64,000 nt of DNA, taken from assembly GCA_036873755.1 (NCBI GenBank), contig JAVTVY010025374.1:1-64000 (forward strand). Direction: 5' to 3'. The stretch comes from Hanleya hanleyi. Its lineage: Eukaryota; Mollusca; Polyplacophora; Lepidopleurida; Hanleyidae. The position numbers were made by a program, and so were the translations under genes. The notes beneath the pieces were generated by a model. That model did not search any database. It saw nothing but the letters and a program-made list of their open reading frames with translations, and was not told the origin of the DNA. Shown here one piece after another: positions 19,305-31,087 of the stretch; the stretch's first letter is position 1; every line of letters starts with the position of its first letter.

Positions 19305-20165
19305 TATATGGTATAATACAGGAAAGATATTGTAAAACACATGGCAAATATTGTAATCACAGGACAGATATAGTATAATACAGCACAGATATGGTATAAT
19401 GCAGGACAGATATGGTATAATAGAGGACATATATTGTATAATACAGGACATATATGATACAATACAGGACACATATGGTATAATACAGGACACATATTGT
19501 ATAATACAGGACAGATATGGTACAACACAGCACATATATGGTATAATTCCGGACAGATGTGGTATAATACAGCACAGATATGGTATAATGCAGACAGATA
19601 TGGTATAATAGAGGACATACGTTGTATAATACAGGACATATATGGTACAATACAGGACATATGGTATGATAAAGCACAGATAATGTATAATACAGCACAG
19701 ATTTGGTATAATACAGAAAATCTATTGCATAATACAGGACATATGGTACAATACAGGACAGATATGGTATAATACAGGACCGCTATTGTATAACACAGGA
19801 CAGATATGGTATAATACAGCACAGATATGGTATAATTCCGAACAGATGTGGTATAATACAGCACAGATGTGGTATAATGCAGGACAATGCAAGACAGATA
19901 TGGTATAATACATCAAAGATATGGTATAATACATGACATATATTGTATAATACAAGACAGGTATGGTATAATTCAGGACAGATATGGTATAATACAGCAC
20001 AGATATGGTATAATGCATGACGGATATGGTAAAATAGAGGACAAATATTGTATAATACAGGACAAAGTGGGTACAATACAGGACAGATTTGGTATAATAC
20101 AGCACAGATATTGTATAATACAGCACAGATATTGTATAATACAGCACAGATGTGGTATAATTCAA
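19305..20165. repeat. 21-bp minisatellite, about 40 copies
   Basis: Units of the type ACAGGACAGATATGGTATAAT vary in a few positions (CACAGATAT, GACATAT, TTCCGG). Because 21 is a multiple of 3 and few stops occur, long frames appear on both strands with heptad-like Tyr/Ile/Cys or Asp/Arg/Tyr/Gly repeats. I treat them as artefacts. Confidence 0.95.
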
Positions 20166-20329
20166 TATTACATGTGCAGGGGTACCGGTATGCAAAGAAT
20201 ACATGGACAAGCGCAGAGTACATGTACATGGACATGCACAAAGTACATGTACTTGTACTTTCGCTACTACTCGTACTGATAACGCCACCGATGACGTCAC
20301 AGATGCTGTGCACATCCCGCCAATCGGGG

Positions 20330-20760
20330 CCTACACCCCGAGAGCTAAAAAATGAAACCTCCCACGACACATTCGGAGCGATAGTGGTCCATCTCTACCC
20401 CAAACACACCCCACGCTCCTCCAAAATGACCACTTTACTTACTACACCCAACTGCGCATGCGCAGATTGTTGCGACTTGCAATAAAAAACACCCAATTCT
20501 GACTCTACTTCACGAAAGCTTCACTTTGACACATCTCACGACCCATTCGGACTAATAGTGGCCCATCTCTACCCCAAACACACCCCACGCACCCCCAAAA
20601 TTCGTACTTTCTATAATACGGCCAGACTGCGCATGCGCAGAATATTGAAAACGGACGATACATTAGTCCAGTGGAATGTCCCTCCACGAGAGCTTCAAAA
20701 TAAGACCTCATACGACACCATGGGACCACTAGGGGCTCACCTAGACCCCAAAACGTCCAC
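20330..20760. repeat. about 175-bp diverged tandem repeat, 2.4 copies
   Basis: The block with CACGACACATTCGG, CATCTCTACCCCAAACACAC and CTGCGCATGCGCAGA starts near 20362, recurs near 20538 and partly near 20712, so the period is about 175 bp. Each of the first two units contains the palindrome CTGCGCATGCGCAG. Confidence 0.8.
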
Positions 20761-21115
20761 CCAGTATGGACCTATCCACTGAGCCAGTAGGCCTATGGGC
20801 CTATCCAGACCTCTTTTCGCTTAGCTTCAGGACCCCGTTCATCGTGTTCTACGTGGTGAGACGTGAAAAACAAGACCAAACAACCCATACGGCAATGAAC
20901 ATGCGTGAATTGCCCAGTATGGACCTATCCACTTAGCCAGTATGGGCCTATGGGCTTATCCAGACCTCCGTGAACTTTTCGAAAAATTTCATCGCTTAGC
21001 TTCGAGACCCCGGTGAGATGTGAAAAACAAGACCAAACAACCCATACCGCAATGAACATGTGTGAATTGCCCAGTATGGACATATCCACTGAGCCAGTAT
21101 AGGCCTATATACAGA
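20755..21115. repeat. about 155-bp tandem repeat, 2.3 copies
   Basis: CCAGTATGGACCTATCCACT occurs near 20760 and 20919, and a variant near 21070. The units include GTGAAAAACAAGACCAAACA and a GCCTATGGGCCTATCC segment. No coding potential. Confidence 0.85.
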
Positions 21116-21139
21116 CCTACCCGGTACTGAACAAAACAA

Positions 21140-21480
21140 GTTTATGATCAAGTTAATACATTTTCTATCAAGGCCTTTCATTTTCAATTTATACCATAAC
21201 CCCCTCTTAAAACAGTATCGAAGGCCCTGGGGAAGGCACAATGATACTTTTTTTTTCAATTTAAAAAAAATATTCAATCAAATTTTGTACCTGGGTAATA
21301 CAAAAATAATGTCCATGGTTGAGTAACCTTTCCTAAAACCAATTTGCGATTTCTTCAGAATATCACTTCTTTCACAAAATCTGTTATTTAGCACAGAGTG
21401 AATCTTGACTTGAGTCAAGCCTGCAACATAGAGAAGGGAATTACTGTGGGTGAGGTTGACCTGTAAGATTTGAGTGGACA
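21140..21480 (-). pseudogene. LINE reverse transcriptase fragment
   Basis: On the minus strand, SQIGFRKGYSTMDIIFVL (RT block 3-like) lies at about 21278-21480. Further on, GGLWYKLKMKGLDRKCINLI, the part after the first catalytic Asp block, lies at about 21140-21230 in another frame. The region between is frameshifted, and the catalytic DD block is absent. A CR1/L2-like origin is inference. Confidence 0.6.
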
Positions 21481-22385
21481 CTAATGAACTGTAGTTTATT
21501 TTTGCATATTAATCATTAGGAAGAATCGTGTTAGCACATTTCGGCACAAGTGGTGGGTAGCCCATTTCGACACGTGAGATTTCTTCAACTTTATTTTACG
21601 GGCCATAATGCGATAAAACTGACTTTTGGGCTACCAAGATGTAAAGTTTCGTAGAGTTTGTCCATATGTGAAATTCATTAAAATTCAGGTTGACCAAGTG
21701 AGTCAACGCATTAGAAAAAGGCAATAACATATGCTGTTACTTGATATAAATTTGACCTATTGAAACTCATTTTCACAAGTCCAGGTAAATCCTAAATCCT
21801 CCTAACTGATCGATCGATACACTGGCTCGCGAGGATAAGCAACGAACACATTTTTTTTTAAAGATCAGATAAGTATTATCATATTCGTTACAGATTTTAC
21901 AAATAAATTATGAATTTAACCTTCAGCATGATCTTATACGGAAATATATGGAAGACTTTTGAGAAAGTTCCCCATCAATGAGACTAACAGACGTATTGGT
22001 GTATCTTACATCTCTACCAGTACGTCTGTTACTCTGATTGATGGGGAATTTTCTTAAATATCTACGTATATATCTCTGTCACCCTACCGAATCGGCAAGT
22101 ATGATGGTAGGTAAACACCGCCGGTCACGTGTCAAAATCAATTTGAAATCACAGTCAATGGTAGATTTTTCGGTGCTTTTGTTATCAAGCGTGGACGTGT
22201 GTCTGATCAGACGACAGTGACCACAGCCGAAAATGAACGATTTTCAGCATATCGATGACAGGTATGGTTACTGGTGTCCAGTCATTTTTTGATGGAGAGA
22301 TATCGTACTATATTGTCACCAAATGTAGGGTTATTACTATTTCAAGTTAACACAAATTTTAAACATTTTTGCGGCGAGAGGTGTT
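21481..22385. other. intergenic DNA with a fold-back sequence
   Basis: No gene is recognised. It contains a 33-bp inverted repeat with three mismatches: arms 21963-21995 (GAAAGTTCCCCATCAATGAG...) and 22021-22053, spaced by 25 bases. It could be a tiny MITE. Confidence 0.7.
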
Positions 22386-22860
22386 TTTAGGTGTTGGTGG
22401 ACAGTCCATGGTAGGTATTAGCATCGAATTATAGTGTGAGGAAATGAGCACAAAATGAACACGTGGGAACTTACTACCTGCCTCATGTATCACTGACTCA
22501 TTCATCTCTCGATTCCTTTCACTTGTGAGTGTTTGAGGAATATGAATCATTAATAGTTTATTCTCTGTCTGTCTGATATTACGACAGTCCATGGTATCAT
22601 CATCGGACCGATCGACAGTCCATGGTTGGTCAAAATACGGTCAGTTCGAACTGCACAGAGAGCACATCGTCTGATCCAATGATTCGCCAAATGGACTGTT
22701 GCCAAGACAAATGGTAGCTACCATGGACTGTCGACATATCCGATATACAATCATATGTTGCCTCATTATATCATTGCAGCTGTTATCCGGCTTCAATGTG
22801 AAGTGATCCAATCTACAGTTCATGGTCGCATGACACATGGACTGGTGCATTCACCTACAA
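22386..22860. repeat. cluster of ACAGTCCATGG motifs in both orientations
   Basis: The ACAGTCCATGG core occurs near 22403, 22583 and 22613 and inverted near 22721, with variants near 22690, 22813 and 22838. Spacing is irregular. Function unknown. Confidence 0.5.
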
Positions 22861-23001
22861 TCCTACTTGTCGATTAAGTAGGGTGTCTGTGAAGTCTTAA
22901 GTTCTATATATTTCTGTACATATATGTATCTCTCTGACTCAAAACAAGTAGGCCTACGGTAGGCTACTGTAGTTCATTTTGCTCAATTATAACAATTCCT
23001 T

Positions 23002-23762
23002 TTAAGGGAGTAGAGGACGTTCATTTCCCTGCTCTTATGGGGCTACAACATGGTGATTTGTCAAATTTTTCAAAACAAGCTGAATTTCCTAACAAAAGTA
23101 CCCAGACATATCAAAATGGAATAAAAATTAAAAAAAGACACAACACAACCATTTATGCGTTTTACTGGTGGTTCGATAGTGTGATGGGATGGACCAAAAA
23201 ATTGGCATTTTAAATTCAACGGTTGAAGGGTGCAAAGTGCTCCATAGATTAAAAATTATTCCTTCGGAATACCCCCCAAATTCACTCTTATTCAGTTTCA
23301 ACTGAAACAAAACTTCTGAATGGCTAATAAATTGATCTTCAATAATATTCTCCACACCCACCCCGATTCCCCACCCCCACCCCCTCCTGGAAATAGGACT
23401 GAAAAGGCTCCGTTTATCTGTTATATCGCTAATATTTTCTAAGAAAGTATGGTGTCCCCCTGTTTTTATTACATATTTAACAAGCACTATATGTGTTTAG
23501 TATTATATAGCAAAATGGGGGAAATTTGACCTTGGGAAGTATGATTTATTGAACATCTAAGAAGAAAAAAATCAAATTTTCCTATGTATTCAGTGTTATG
23601 GCTTTTAAGTGGTATACATGCATTTGGCTGCCATATTTTTTTAACGAGTATGGTGACCCCATATTTTTTTTTCATGGATCATCTTCTCCTAACCGGGTGA
23701 AAAAATCCTGAAATTTAAAAAAAAATTCAACCTCTAGAAATGAACGTCCTCTACTCCCTTAA
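23002..23762. mobile_element. TTAA-flanked MITE, 753 bp
   Basis: A perfect 22-bp terminal inverted repeat (GGGAGTAGAGGACGTTCATT..) lies at 23006-23027 and 23737-23758, flanked on both sides by TTAA (23002-23005, 23759-23762). The interior is AT-rich and encodes no transposase. TTAA target duplication is typical of piggyBac-type and some MITE families. Confidence 0.85.
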
Positions 23763-25355
23763 GCTAATGAGGCCGCCTTGGGAACAAGAGGGAAGCGGTT
23801 CTTGTTCTTTTTGAAACAGATGTTTCGCACAGGTCTTGATATATGTTATAACAGCGTTTAATATATGAATACATGTTTAACAAATTTTTTTTACATATTT
23901 ATTTGGGTTGCTATCAGGAGATCCTGGAAACCAGATTTGGAATATTTTATCGCACTTCTCACACGAAGGCCGACAACTCTCGGTAGTTAGAAATCACAAC
24001 AGGGGTGATAAATCTGTGAGCACTCGAATATCGCAGCTCATTCTGTATATTGTTCGCCTTTATTAATGCCAAATAGTGATATTAACCATTGTTTTTCGTA
24101 TAATGTCTGATGAGAGTAAATCTATGAACATATTTGTTGACTCGTTTGTTGAAAGTTCTACGAAACTTCTGGCGTACTATACGTACGGTAGCTCCAGCTG
24201 TCATGCGGCGCCATATTTTGTTTATGTTGGGTAAGAAAAATGTGTCTTGTCAAGATTATTTTCCGTTTTTACCGATTCAGACACATTTGGCCTGGTAAAC
24301 AGCTATACAGCCCGAAGATTATTGTTCTACTAAAACTGTGATTCATTTAAATTTGAGAAAAGACAGAACGTCAATCGATCGCCTCCCAAGTTACCCAACA
24401 GTGGGATTGAACAACAACAACAACCTGACACCCAGTTCGACTTCACTCTTCTGACGCGCTGACAGCCAACCTTGTTGGGGTAGCGTCCTAAAAACCAAGT
24501 TTCATGCATGTCTAACCCAGAAAGTCTGAATGTGATACAGTTTGTGCGACAGTTTGAGATAGCTCTGGTTCTATTTAGAGTATCCTTTTTTTAGGAAAAT
24601 ATACCCATCTCATTATTAGGAAGCCATGTGAAAACAAATGAGCTTTATATTTTTTTTGAAAACTAGCATTTTTCTTATAATGGGCTGCATCCGACAGTAA
24701 CGGATCAATTTTGTAAACAGACCAAAATAGCTTATATTTATCTTAGAATAATCCGATATTGCACATGACCCACTTATAAAATATATCAGCATCTCGATTA
24801 TCTCGCATGATTCGCAATACACTGTTTTGACTGTGCGGATGTGTGTGATCCGCTACTGTCGTGTTTATTACCAAAACTCTATTAACCACAGTGGTAGTTC
24901 TCTTATTTCAAATCTTTCTGTGAATAATCACGCAGCTCGTGACATATGTTCTCAATTTATTTAGTATCACACCAAATAGTCAATGACACTGGTCTACAGA
25001 TCATACCGAGCAAAAAGTTATGTTTTCAAAGTTCTCACCGCTTTCACATAGTGGTCTACTGGGATTGTTAGTGAGGCTGATTGTTTCTTCACGTTTTTTG
25101 TCACAGAAATTTACCTTTCACAAGAACCACAAAAAACCTTTGCAAAAGATTGACAGTGGGTGAATCATGCGCAAAGTAATAAAGTGATCCGCAACTGCCA
25201 ATGATCCCAAACCAGTTTTGTTGTTCAATGAATGTCGCATGTGGTGAAGATATCTTCTCCATGTCCATTGTTCTTGTGATTGCATCTTTTGCATTGGTAT
25301 CTTCAAGTTAATGTGGTTAGTGGATCATCATCTCCGCATGGCCTGGTCTCGGTGA
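23763..25355. other. AT-rich intergenic DNA
   Basis: No gene is recognised. Short CAA-repeat and T-run tracts occur (for example 24411-24424). A GC-containing GCGGCGCCATATTTTG near 24207 is the only promoter-like word noticed. Confidence 0.6.
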
Positions 25356-25359
25356 ACTA

Positions 25360-25600
25360 CTGCTGCGGCGAGGTTTTCGTGAATTTATCAGTTAATATAA
25401 CACATTAGCTGTCGAAACTCACCATATAGTCTAGTAGCCAAATGTCAAAATAAGATTTTTGCTGCACCCCCCTGTGAGTAAAGGTTTGGTATGTTTTTAT
25501 GAAAGATATGCCCTTCTGGTACCAGGAAAACCATGTTTGCCATCTTGTGTCACGGTCAGAGCTGAGATATAGGCGTTTATAAAGGTATCTCTGAAGAGAA
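25360..25600 (+). repeat. left arm of a 5.2-kb inverted-repeat structure
   Basis: The sequence from GCTGCGGCGAGGTTTTCGTG to GTCACGGTCAGAGCTGAG recurs inverted at 29945-30555, there split by a 380-bp MITE. About 80-85% similar by eye. The arms face each other around an I-type LINE fragment. Confidence 0.75.
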
Positions 25601-26720
25601 TGTCACGATTTATGGAGAGGGGGTAGGGGTACCGAAACTTCTCTAGAATTGTTAATTGTAGGTCGATTTGCTTTCCCGTAGTGTAGATTTTAGCACAATT
25701 AAACAGAGATCATGCATATTTATAAAAATGATCATTTAAACAAATTGTTATGCTTTTGTAGGGGGTCGTTTCCAAATTTCAATAAAATACGTTATATTTA
25801 GCTTAAAATTAATTCCAAAGTTTTTTGGCAGGGCATAGATGTCAAGTATAGCTGCAGAACACACGCAGATCAATTCAACTGGATACGGAGAGCTACGGGG
25901 GAACAATTCAACATTCTAGAATTATAACTTTTCTAACAAATCACACTATAAACATAGGTGTGTGCAAATGAAGAAATTTCAGTTGAATTTGTAACGTGCA
26001 CCTGTACGATCTTATATGGTCTCATACCCAAAATATCAACAAATTACAATCCTAATGGCATACAAATCTAATTAAAATGATTTTGTCAGATTTCAGTCAT
26101 TTCAAAGGAACAATTAAACTTGGGGGCCATCTCATAATTCCAATAATTACTATGTCTTTGGAGCCCAACATACAGGGCAAACAGGGATAAATTAAGCTAA
26201 CACCATGCTAATATTTAAGAGATCATTTCTAAAAATCATTTTAGCAATGCAGTTCTACAGAAAACAAAACTGCACATAATCTTACCAAATTATACCAATT
26301 AATTACGCTTTACACAAACTTATATATAAATCGGCACATTTCTTTAGTTAAATAAGTCAGTTTGTGTTAAGACAAACATAACCTACAATGAAATTAAACT
26401 TAGAATTTCACGAGTCACTAACATAAAAAAAACAAAAACATGTCTAGTAAATTTAAAATATTTACAAAGCTGATAAACCAACGATGATCAAATGTCCTTA
26501 GTGGTTTATTTCGGAGCCTGATACTGATAGCACAGATAATGCTTACCACGAGGATATATTCAATCAACACCCATCGTAGAACCATGAAACAGAACAAACG
26601 TGATTCTTGGGAAAATTATGTTTCTAAGATTAATCCACATACTCCTATAACAAAAGGTTGGAATATGATCCAAAGAATAAAAGGTAAAAGCTCCAAGTCT
26701 AGTGTTCATCATCTCAACGA

Positions 26721-27743
26721 TTGAAATCAGGTGTAGAGATTGCAAATAATCTAGGCGAAACAATTGCCAAAAACTCTTCGTCAGATAATTATGTACCTAA
26801 ATTTCAAAGTTTCCAGAAAAGGGAAGAGAAAAATGAAATTAAATTCCCCTTCGGTAACCATGAAGGCTATAACGCTATGTTTACAATTGAGGAACTTCAT
26901 ACTTCTCTCTCGAAAACTAACGGTTCTGCTGTAGGCCCTGATAATATCCATTATCAACTTTTCAAAAATCTACCTGAATCTTCTCTAGGAATTCTATTAC
27001 GCATATTCAACAGACTTTGGTCAAGAGGAGACTTTCCATCGTCAGGGCATAATGCCACCGTTATACCAGTATCAAAGCCTGGCCGACTTTGGTCAAGACA
27101 AGACTTTCCACCGTCATGGCATAATGCCATCGTTATACCAGTATCAAAGCCTGGCCGTAACCATACAGACCCTGGTAATTATCGTCCGATTTCACTGACT
27201 AGCTGTGTTTGTAAAACAATGGAACGCATGAAAAATGATCGCCTTGTTTGGTACCTAGAAACCGAAAAGAAACTTACTGATATTCAAGCTGGTTTCCGTA
27301 AAAATAGAAGTACCATTGACCATACCATTGACCATTTAGTCAGAATAGATTCCTATGTAAAGAATGCTTTCGCCAAGAATGAACATGTAGTTTCCATCTT
27401 TTTTGATTTAGAAAAAGCCTATGATATTACATGGAAATACGGGATTGTAAAAGACTTTCACACTATGGGATTAAAGGGTCGTTTACTTATTTTCATATCC
27501 AGCTTTTTGAATGACAGACAATTCCAAGTTCGGTTGGGTACAACCATGTCTGATTATTTCGACCAAGATCAAGATGTCCCACAGGGCAGTATTTTGTCTA
27601 CTACTCTGTTTAGTATCAAGATCAACAGCTTGGCGGAAGTTTTGAAAAATCAATTGATGGTTCACACTTTGTGGACGATTTCAACATTTCGTGCAGTGGA
27701 AAAAGTATACACAATATTGAGAGAATGTTACAAATTTGTCTGA
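26721..27743 (+). pseudogene. RT domain of the I-type LINE
   Basis: 340 codons with RT blocks 0-5. A tandem in-frame duplication of 26 residues is visible: LWSRGDFPSSGHNATVIPVS is followed by LWSRQDFPPSWHNAIVIPVS, and a small TIDH doublet follows later. The frameshift before the catalytic F-V-D-D puts the enzyme out of action. Confidence 0.8.
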
Positions 27744-27849
27744 ATTGAATTTAGAAATCGTGTTTAGAAAATGGCTTCAAATTCTCCAGAATTAAGACAA
27801 ATTGTATACACTTCCGGCACAAAGATCCAGTACTAACATTAGATCAAAC

Positions 27850-29109
27850 TGAGATCAAAGTAGTAAAAGAGGTCAAATTCTTAGGAAAGTTGTTTGACCA
27901 CCGACTCACATTCAAATCGCATATAAATTGCTTGAAAGCTAAGTGCACGAAAGCTCTTGATTTGCTGAAGGTTGTTGCCAATCATAAATGGGGAGGAGAT
28001 CAGCAAACACCTCTCCATTTATATCGATCACTTGTTCGTTCCAAACTTGATTATGGCTCTATTGTTTACAATGGTGCAAGCAAGTCAAACTTGGCAAAGC
28101 TAGATCCTATTCTCCATCAAGGATTAAGACTTTGCCTTGGAGCGTTCAGAACATCCCCTAAAGAAAGCTTGTATGTCGAAGAAGATGAATTTCCTTTAGA
28201 ACTTCGTAGAATTAAACTATCATTGCAATATATCACAAAATTGCGATCAAATCACTCGAATCCTGCATATAACTGTGTTTTCAAACCTCAGTTCGCGGAT
28301 CTCTATTTGAAGAAACCCTCCATTATCCCACCTCTTGGAATTCGTATGAAACCACACATTGTAGCAGCTGGTATTAAGCTTAGTCAAATTTTACCCAACA
28401 AGCTCTTCCCAATTCCACCATGGCAGTTAGCTCAACCAGAAGTAGATATTTCTCTAACGAAATATGAAAAGGCAGACACGAGCCAGCTCTTGTATACACC
28501 AGAATTTGGTCTACTGAGAGAGAAATACAGATCGCATAAGGCTATTTATACAGATGGTCCTAAAGATGGTGAGAGAGTGGCATGTGCTACTATCTTTAGT
28601 TCCAAAACTAAAACCTGTCGACTACCAGGTGAAAGTTCGATATTCACTGCAGAAGCAAAAGCCACATTGTTGGCTTTAGAAGGTATTGGGTCCAGTAAAA
28701 GGAAAAAATATATCATATTCTCAGATTCACTGTCATGCCTCCAAGCGATTAAAAGTGGAACTTCGACTCATCCCACTATCTTGGGTATTCTACAACTACA
28801 TGACTGTAGATTTGATCAACAGATTGATATTGGTTGAGTTGGTTGCCTAGTCACGTTGGCATCATAGGTAATACTGAGGCTGATAGGGTGGCTATGGCAG
28901 CCCTAGATGATGAGGTTGATCCTGTTGGAATCCTACTTGGCGATTACAGACCCTCTATCTGTACTTTTGTGGGACGGCTGTTTCAATCTTTATGGGATGC
29001 TCTGAATAATAACAAACTTCAGGAGTTCAAAAAAACTGTAGGCTATACTCATCTGAACAGCCAGAAATGTTTCGACCAAACCATGATCAGGCGATGTAGA
29101 ATCGGCCAT
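27850..29109 (+). pseudogene. RT thumb and RNase H of the I-type LINE
   Basis: Frame 27890-28837 holds LFDHRLTFKSHINCLKAK, SLVRSKLDYGSIVYNGAS and the RNase H acidic residues (YTDG, TAEA, FSDS). A stop at 28835 splits off the last RNase H block (WLPSHVGIIGNTEADRVAMA) at 28834-29109. RNase H would remove the RNA template. Confidence 0.8.
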
Positions 29110-29294
29110 TGAAAACTGTTGACCGCTTCTCTCTTGCAGGAAACAAGCCTATGTTTATGTATACTATGATTGTTTTTTTGAATTTGGTGCTAATACTGTT
29201 ATATGGAATATGGAATAGGTCTTTGGATTATGGACGCGGATATTCTCTAATGGACGACGGCTGGATTATGAATGACGGACTAGACGCTTGTAAT
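29110..29294 (+). mobile_element. family-A element copy A5
   Basis: 185 bp matching the 3' part of A4 with only a few substitutions. It starts TGAAAACTGTTGACCGC, with a CAT microhomology at the 5' junction, and ends GCTTGTAAT. It is inserted between the CAT and GCA codons of the I-type LINE tail; without it the LINE coding pattern RIGH-x-x-LTH closes up. Confidence 0.9.
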
Positions 29295-29944
29295 GCATGA
29301 TTAACTCACGAACAGTTACTAAGATGGAGCCAGTCCCAAGGTGTATTCCATTCCATGACGATCTATATATTCATCTGTGGCCACAAACAACAGTGCCATT
29401 TTTTTCATTTTTTCTTCTTCGGATTATTTGCCCTTGACAGCGCTGAGATCAACTTTACATAATGAATATCTGATCATGCAATGATTTACCCCCGGGTATT
29501 TTAATCGGGAAACTGTTCATTTAGTTATGCAGTAAACAGACGAGTTGTTTACCAGTTGGATGGTTGTCGATCTTTACGTTTGGTTTTGCTGAGATGTCCG
29601 ACATGGCTGAAAATTTCAGGCATAGCTCTCCATACCCCTTCACACTATTATAAGTCAATTTGGCTTAAAATTATACAGGCGCGTTCACTACAAAAATACT
29701 TTTTATTTCATTATATGAGAAAAATAATGAATTTATCCGATATTTGGATACGGCCCCTCAGCAATGCCATCGTTTATTCCCCAATGATTTTTTTTTGTAT
29801 TATGCAGGATGTCTGGTTACTGTCGATCACATGTATGATAAAATATAGCATATTGACTAACAATTGACAAAGTTATGGAAATTTTAGTACGCCTACCTCA
29901 TTCTTTTTATTAACTAAGTTTTTTCCAGAGCCACCTCTTCAAAC

Positions 29945-30555
29945 CCCGAAATTTCAGCTCTGACCGTGATACAAAATGGCAAACATGGTTTTCCTGGTAC
30001 TAGAAAGGTATATCTCTGAAAAAAATATGCCAAACCTTTACTCACAGGGGGGTGCAGTAAAAATCGATTTTAAACCTCTATTGAGAATTGGCTACTAGAC
30101 TAATATATTCCAAACTTTATCTGTGCAATTATTTGTCATCAAAACTATTTTCCTGACATGAGAAATTGTTAAAAAAATCTCCAAAGTTTGTCAGGTCCGA
30201 GCAACCGCATGTTGTAGACCCGATCATGCCGACGACCGGGAAAGTCAATTTTCGCCCGTAGGAGCCGGAGAGTGGTAGTGTGGTAGGGGAGATAATTCTT
30301 CCTTCTGCTTTCAGTGCAGAATATGCGGGATGAGTTATTTCCCCTAGTGCTGTGCCTCTCTGGTTGGTTTCACAGCAATGTACGTCGGTTGCTCAGATGA
30401 GACAAACTTTGGCGATTTTTTTTAACAATTTCTAATGTCGGGGGAAATATTTTTGATGACAAATTATTGCACAGATAGAGTTTGGAATATATGGTGAGTT
30501 TCGACAGCTAATGTGTTATATTAACTGATAAATCCACGAAAACCACACCGCAGCG
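29945..30555 (-). repeat. right arm of the 5.2-kb inverted-repeat structure
   Basis: Reverse complement of 25360-25600, with a MITE (30108-30487) inserted between the two halves. The matching words are CAGCTCTGACCGTGATAC (29968 on) and CACATTAG complement near 30505. Confidence 0.75.
30108..30487. mobile_element. 380-bp MITE in the right inverted-repeat arm
   Basis: Terminal inverted repeats of about 85 bp begin TTCCAAAC and end GTTTGGAA, with arms containing CCTGACATGAGAAATTGTTAA and its complement. The arm at 25430 gives the empty site ACCATATAGTC, so a short TA-type target duplication is likely. No coding capacity. Confidence 0.85.
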
Positions 30556-30721
30556 TAATGTGAGACACACAGTAGTTATTTTTCGTAGTTGCCTGTTGGT
30601 CTTATTCATCAACATCTTCAGAACTTGACTGGTTGTGCACAAAAATACTCCACATATTTGTGTTCATACCCAGTTTTTGTCTTTCCAAAGTGACTTTGAG
30701 ATACTCTTACAGCAGCGAACA

Positions 30722-31087
30722 GCAGGTGGTTGGGTGGGTTCAGGTTTCTGTTCTATAGCATTGTAATATCACTTTGCACCATGTATGCGTCCTGTTTGTG
30801 TCTTGTGCGCTTCAATGCATTCTGCTGACCAGCAACAGGAACTTGATAATGTGATGTCTAGCACTGTAATATCACTTGTCTTTATTGCACCATGTAAGCG
30901 TCCTGTCTGTGTCTTGTGCGCTGTCCTCAGTGTTTTATAGGGTGGATGGAGGGTGTCTGGTTCCATGCTGCTTCAAAGATTTCTTCTTTGAAGAAGCAGG
31001 AACACAACTGGGCTGGGTGGTGCTTAGTTGGTTCGTCGTGATATAGCTGAAATATTGTTGAAAGCGACGTTAAATTCTATTCACTCA
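30722..31087 (+). mobile_element. SINE with ACTCACT tail, 366 bp
   Basis: Flanked by a perfect 16-bp target duplication (CTTACAGCAGCGAACA at 30706-30721 and 31088-31103). The 5' half contains a segment duplicated within the element (TAGCATTGTAATATCACTT... near 30758; again near 30860). The 3' end is GATATAGCTGAAATATTG, GCGACGTTAAATTC and CACTCA. Near-identical to the copy at 40993. Confidence 0.9.

Larger units (their letters stand above)
26539..29400 (+). mobile_element. I-superfamily LINE fragment (RT and RNase H), broken
   Basis: 5'-truncated: endonuclease and ORF1 are missing. RT is at 26721-27743 (NYRPISLTSCVCKTMER, ADIQAGFRKNRST-like block, FFDLEKAYDITWKYG, QDVPQGSILS); the catalytic F-V-D-D block is present but shifted into another frame near 27665. 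Thumb and connection run 27850-28400. RNase H lies at 28400-29000 (YTDGPKDG, FTAEAKATLLALE, IFSDSLSCLQA, SHVGIIGNTEAD), broken at 28837. The tail RRCRIGH is split by copy A5 and continues to about 29400. An RNase H domain after RT marks the I superfamily; Nimbus-like mollusc LINEs are the closest I can name. Confidence 0.8.

Noticed and set aside
19286..20485. Long open frames on both strands (Tyr/Ile/Cys-rich or Asp/Arg/Tyr/Gly-rich repeats)
   Set aside because: They follow from a 21-bp tandem repeat without stop codons; no start context or domain.
2269..29294. Family A as Helitrons
   Set aside because: No TC 5' end, no CTRR 3' end with hairpin, and 5' ends vary between copies.
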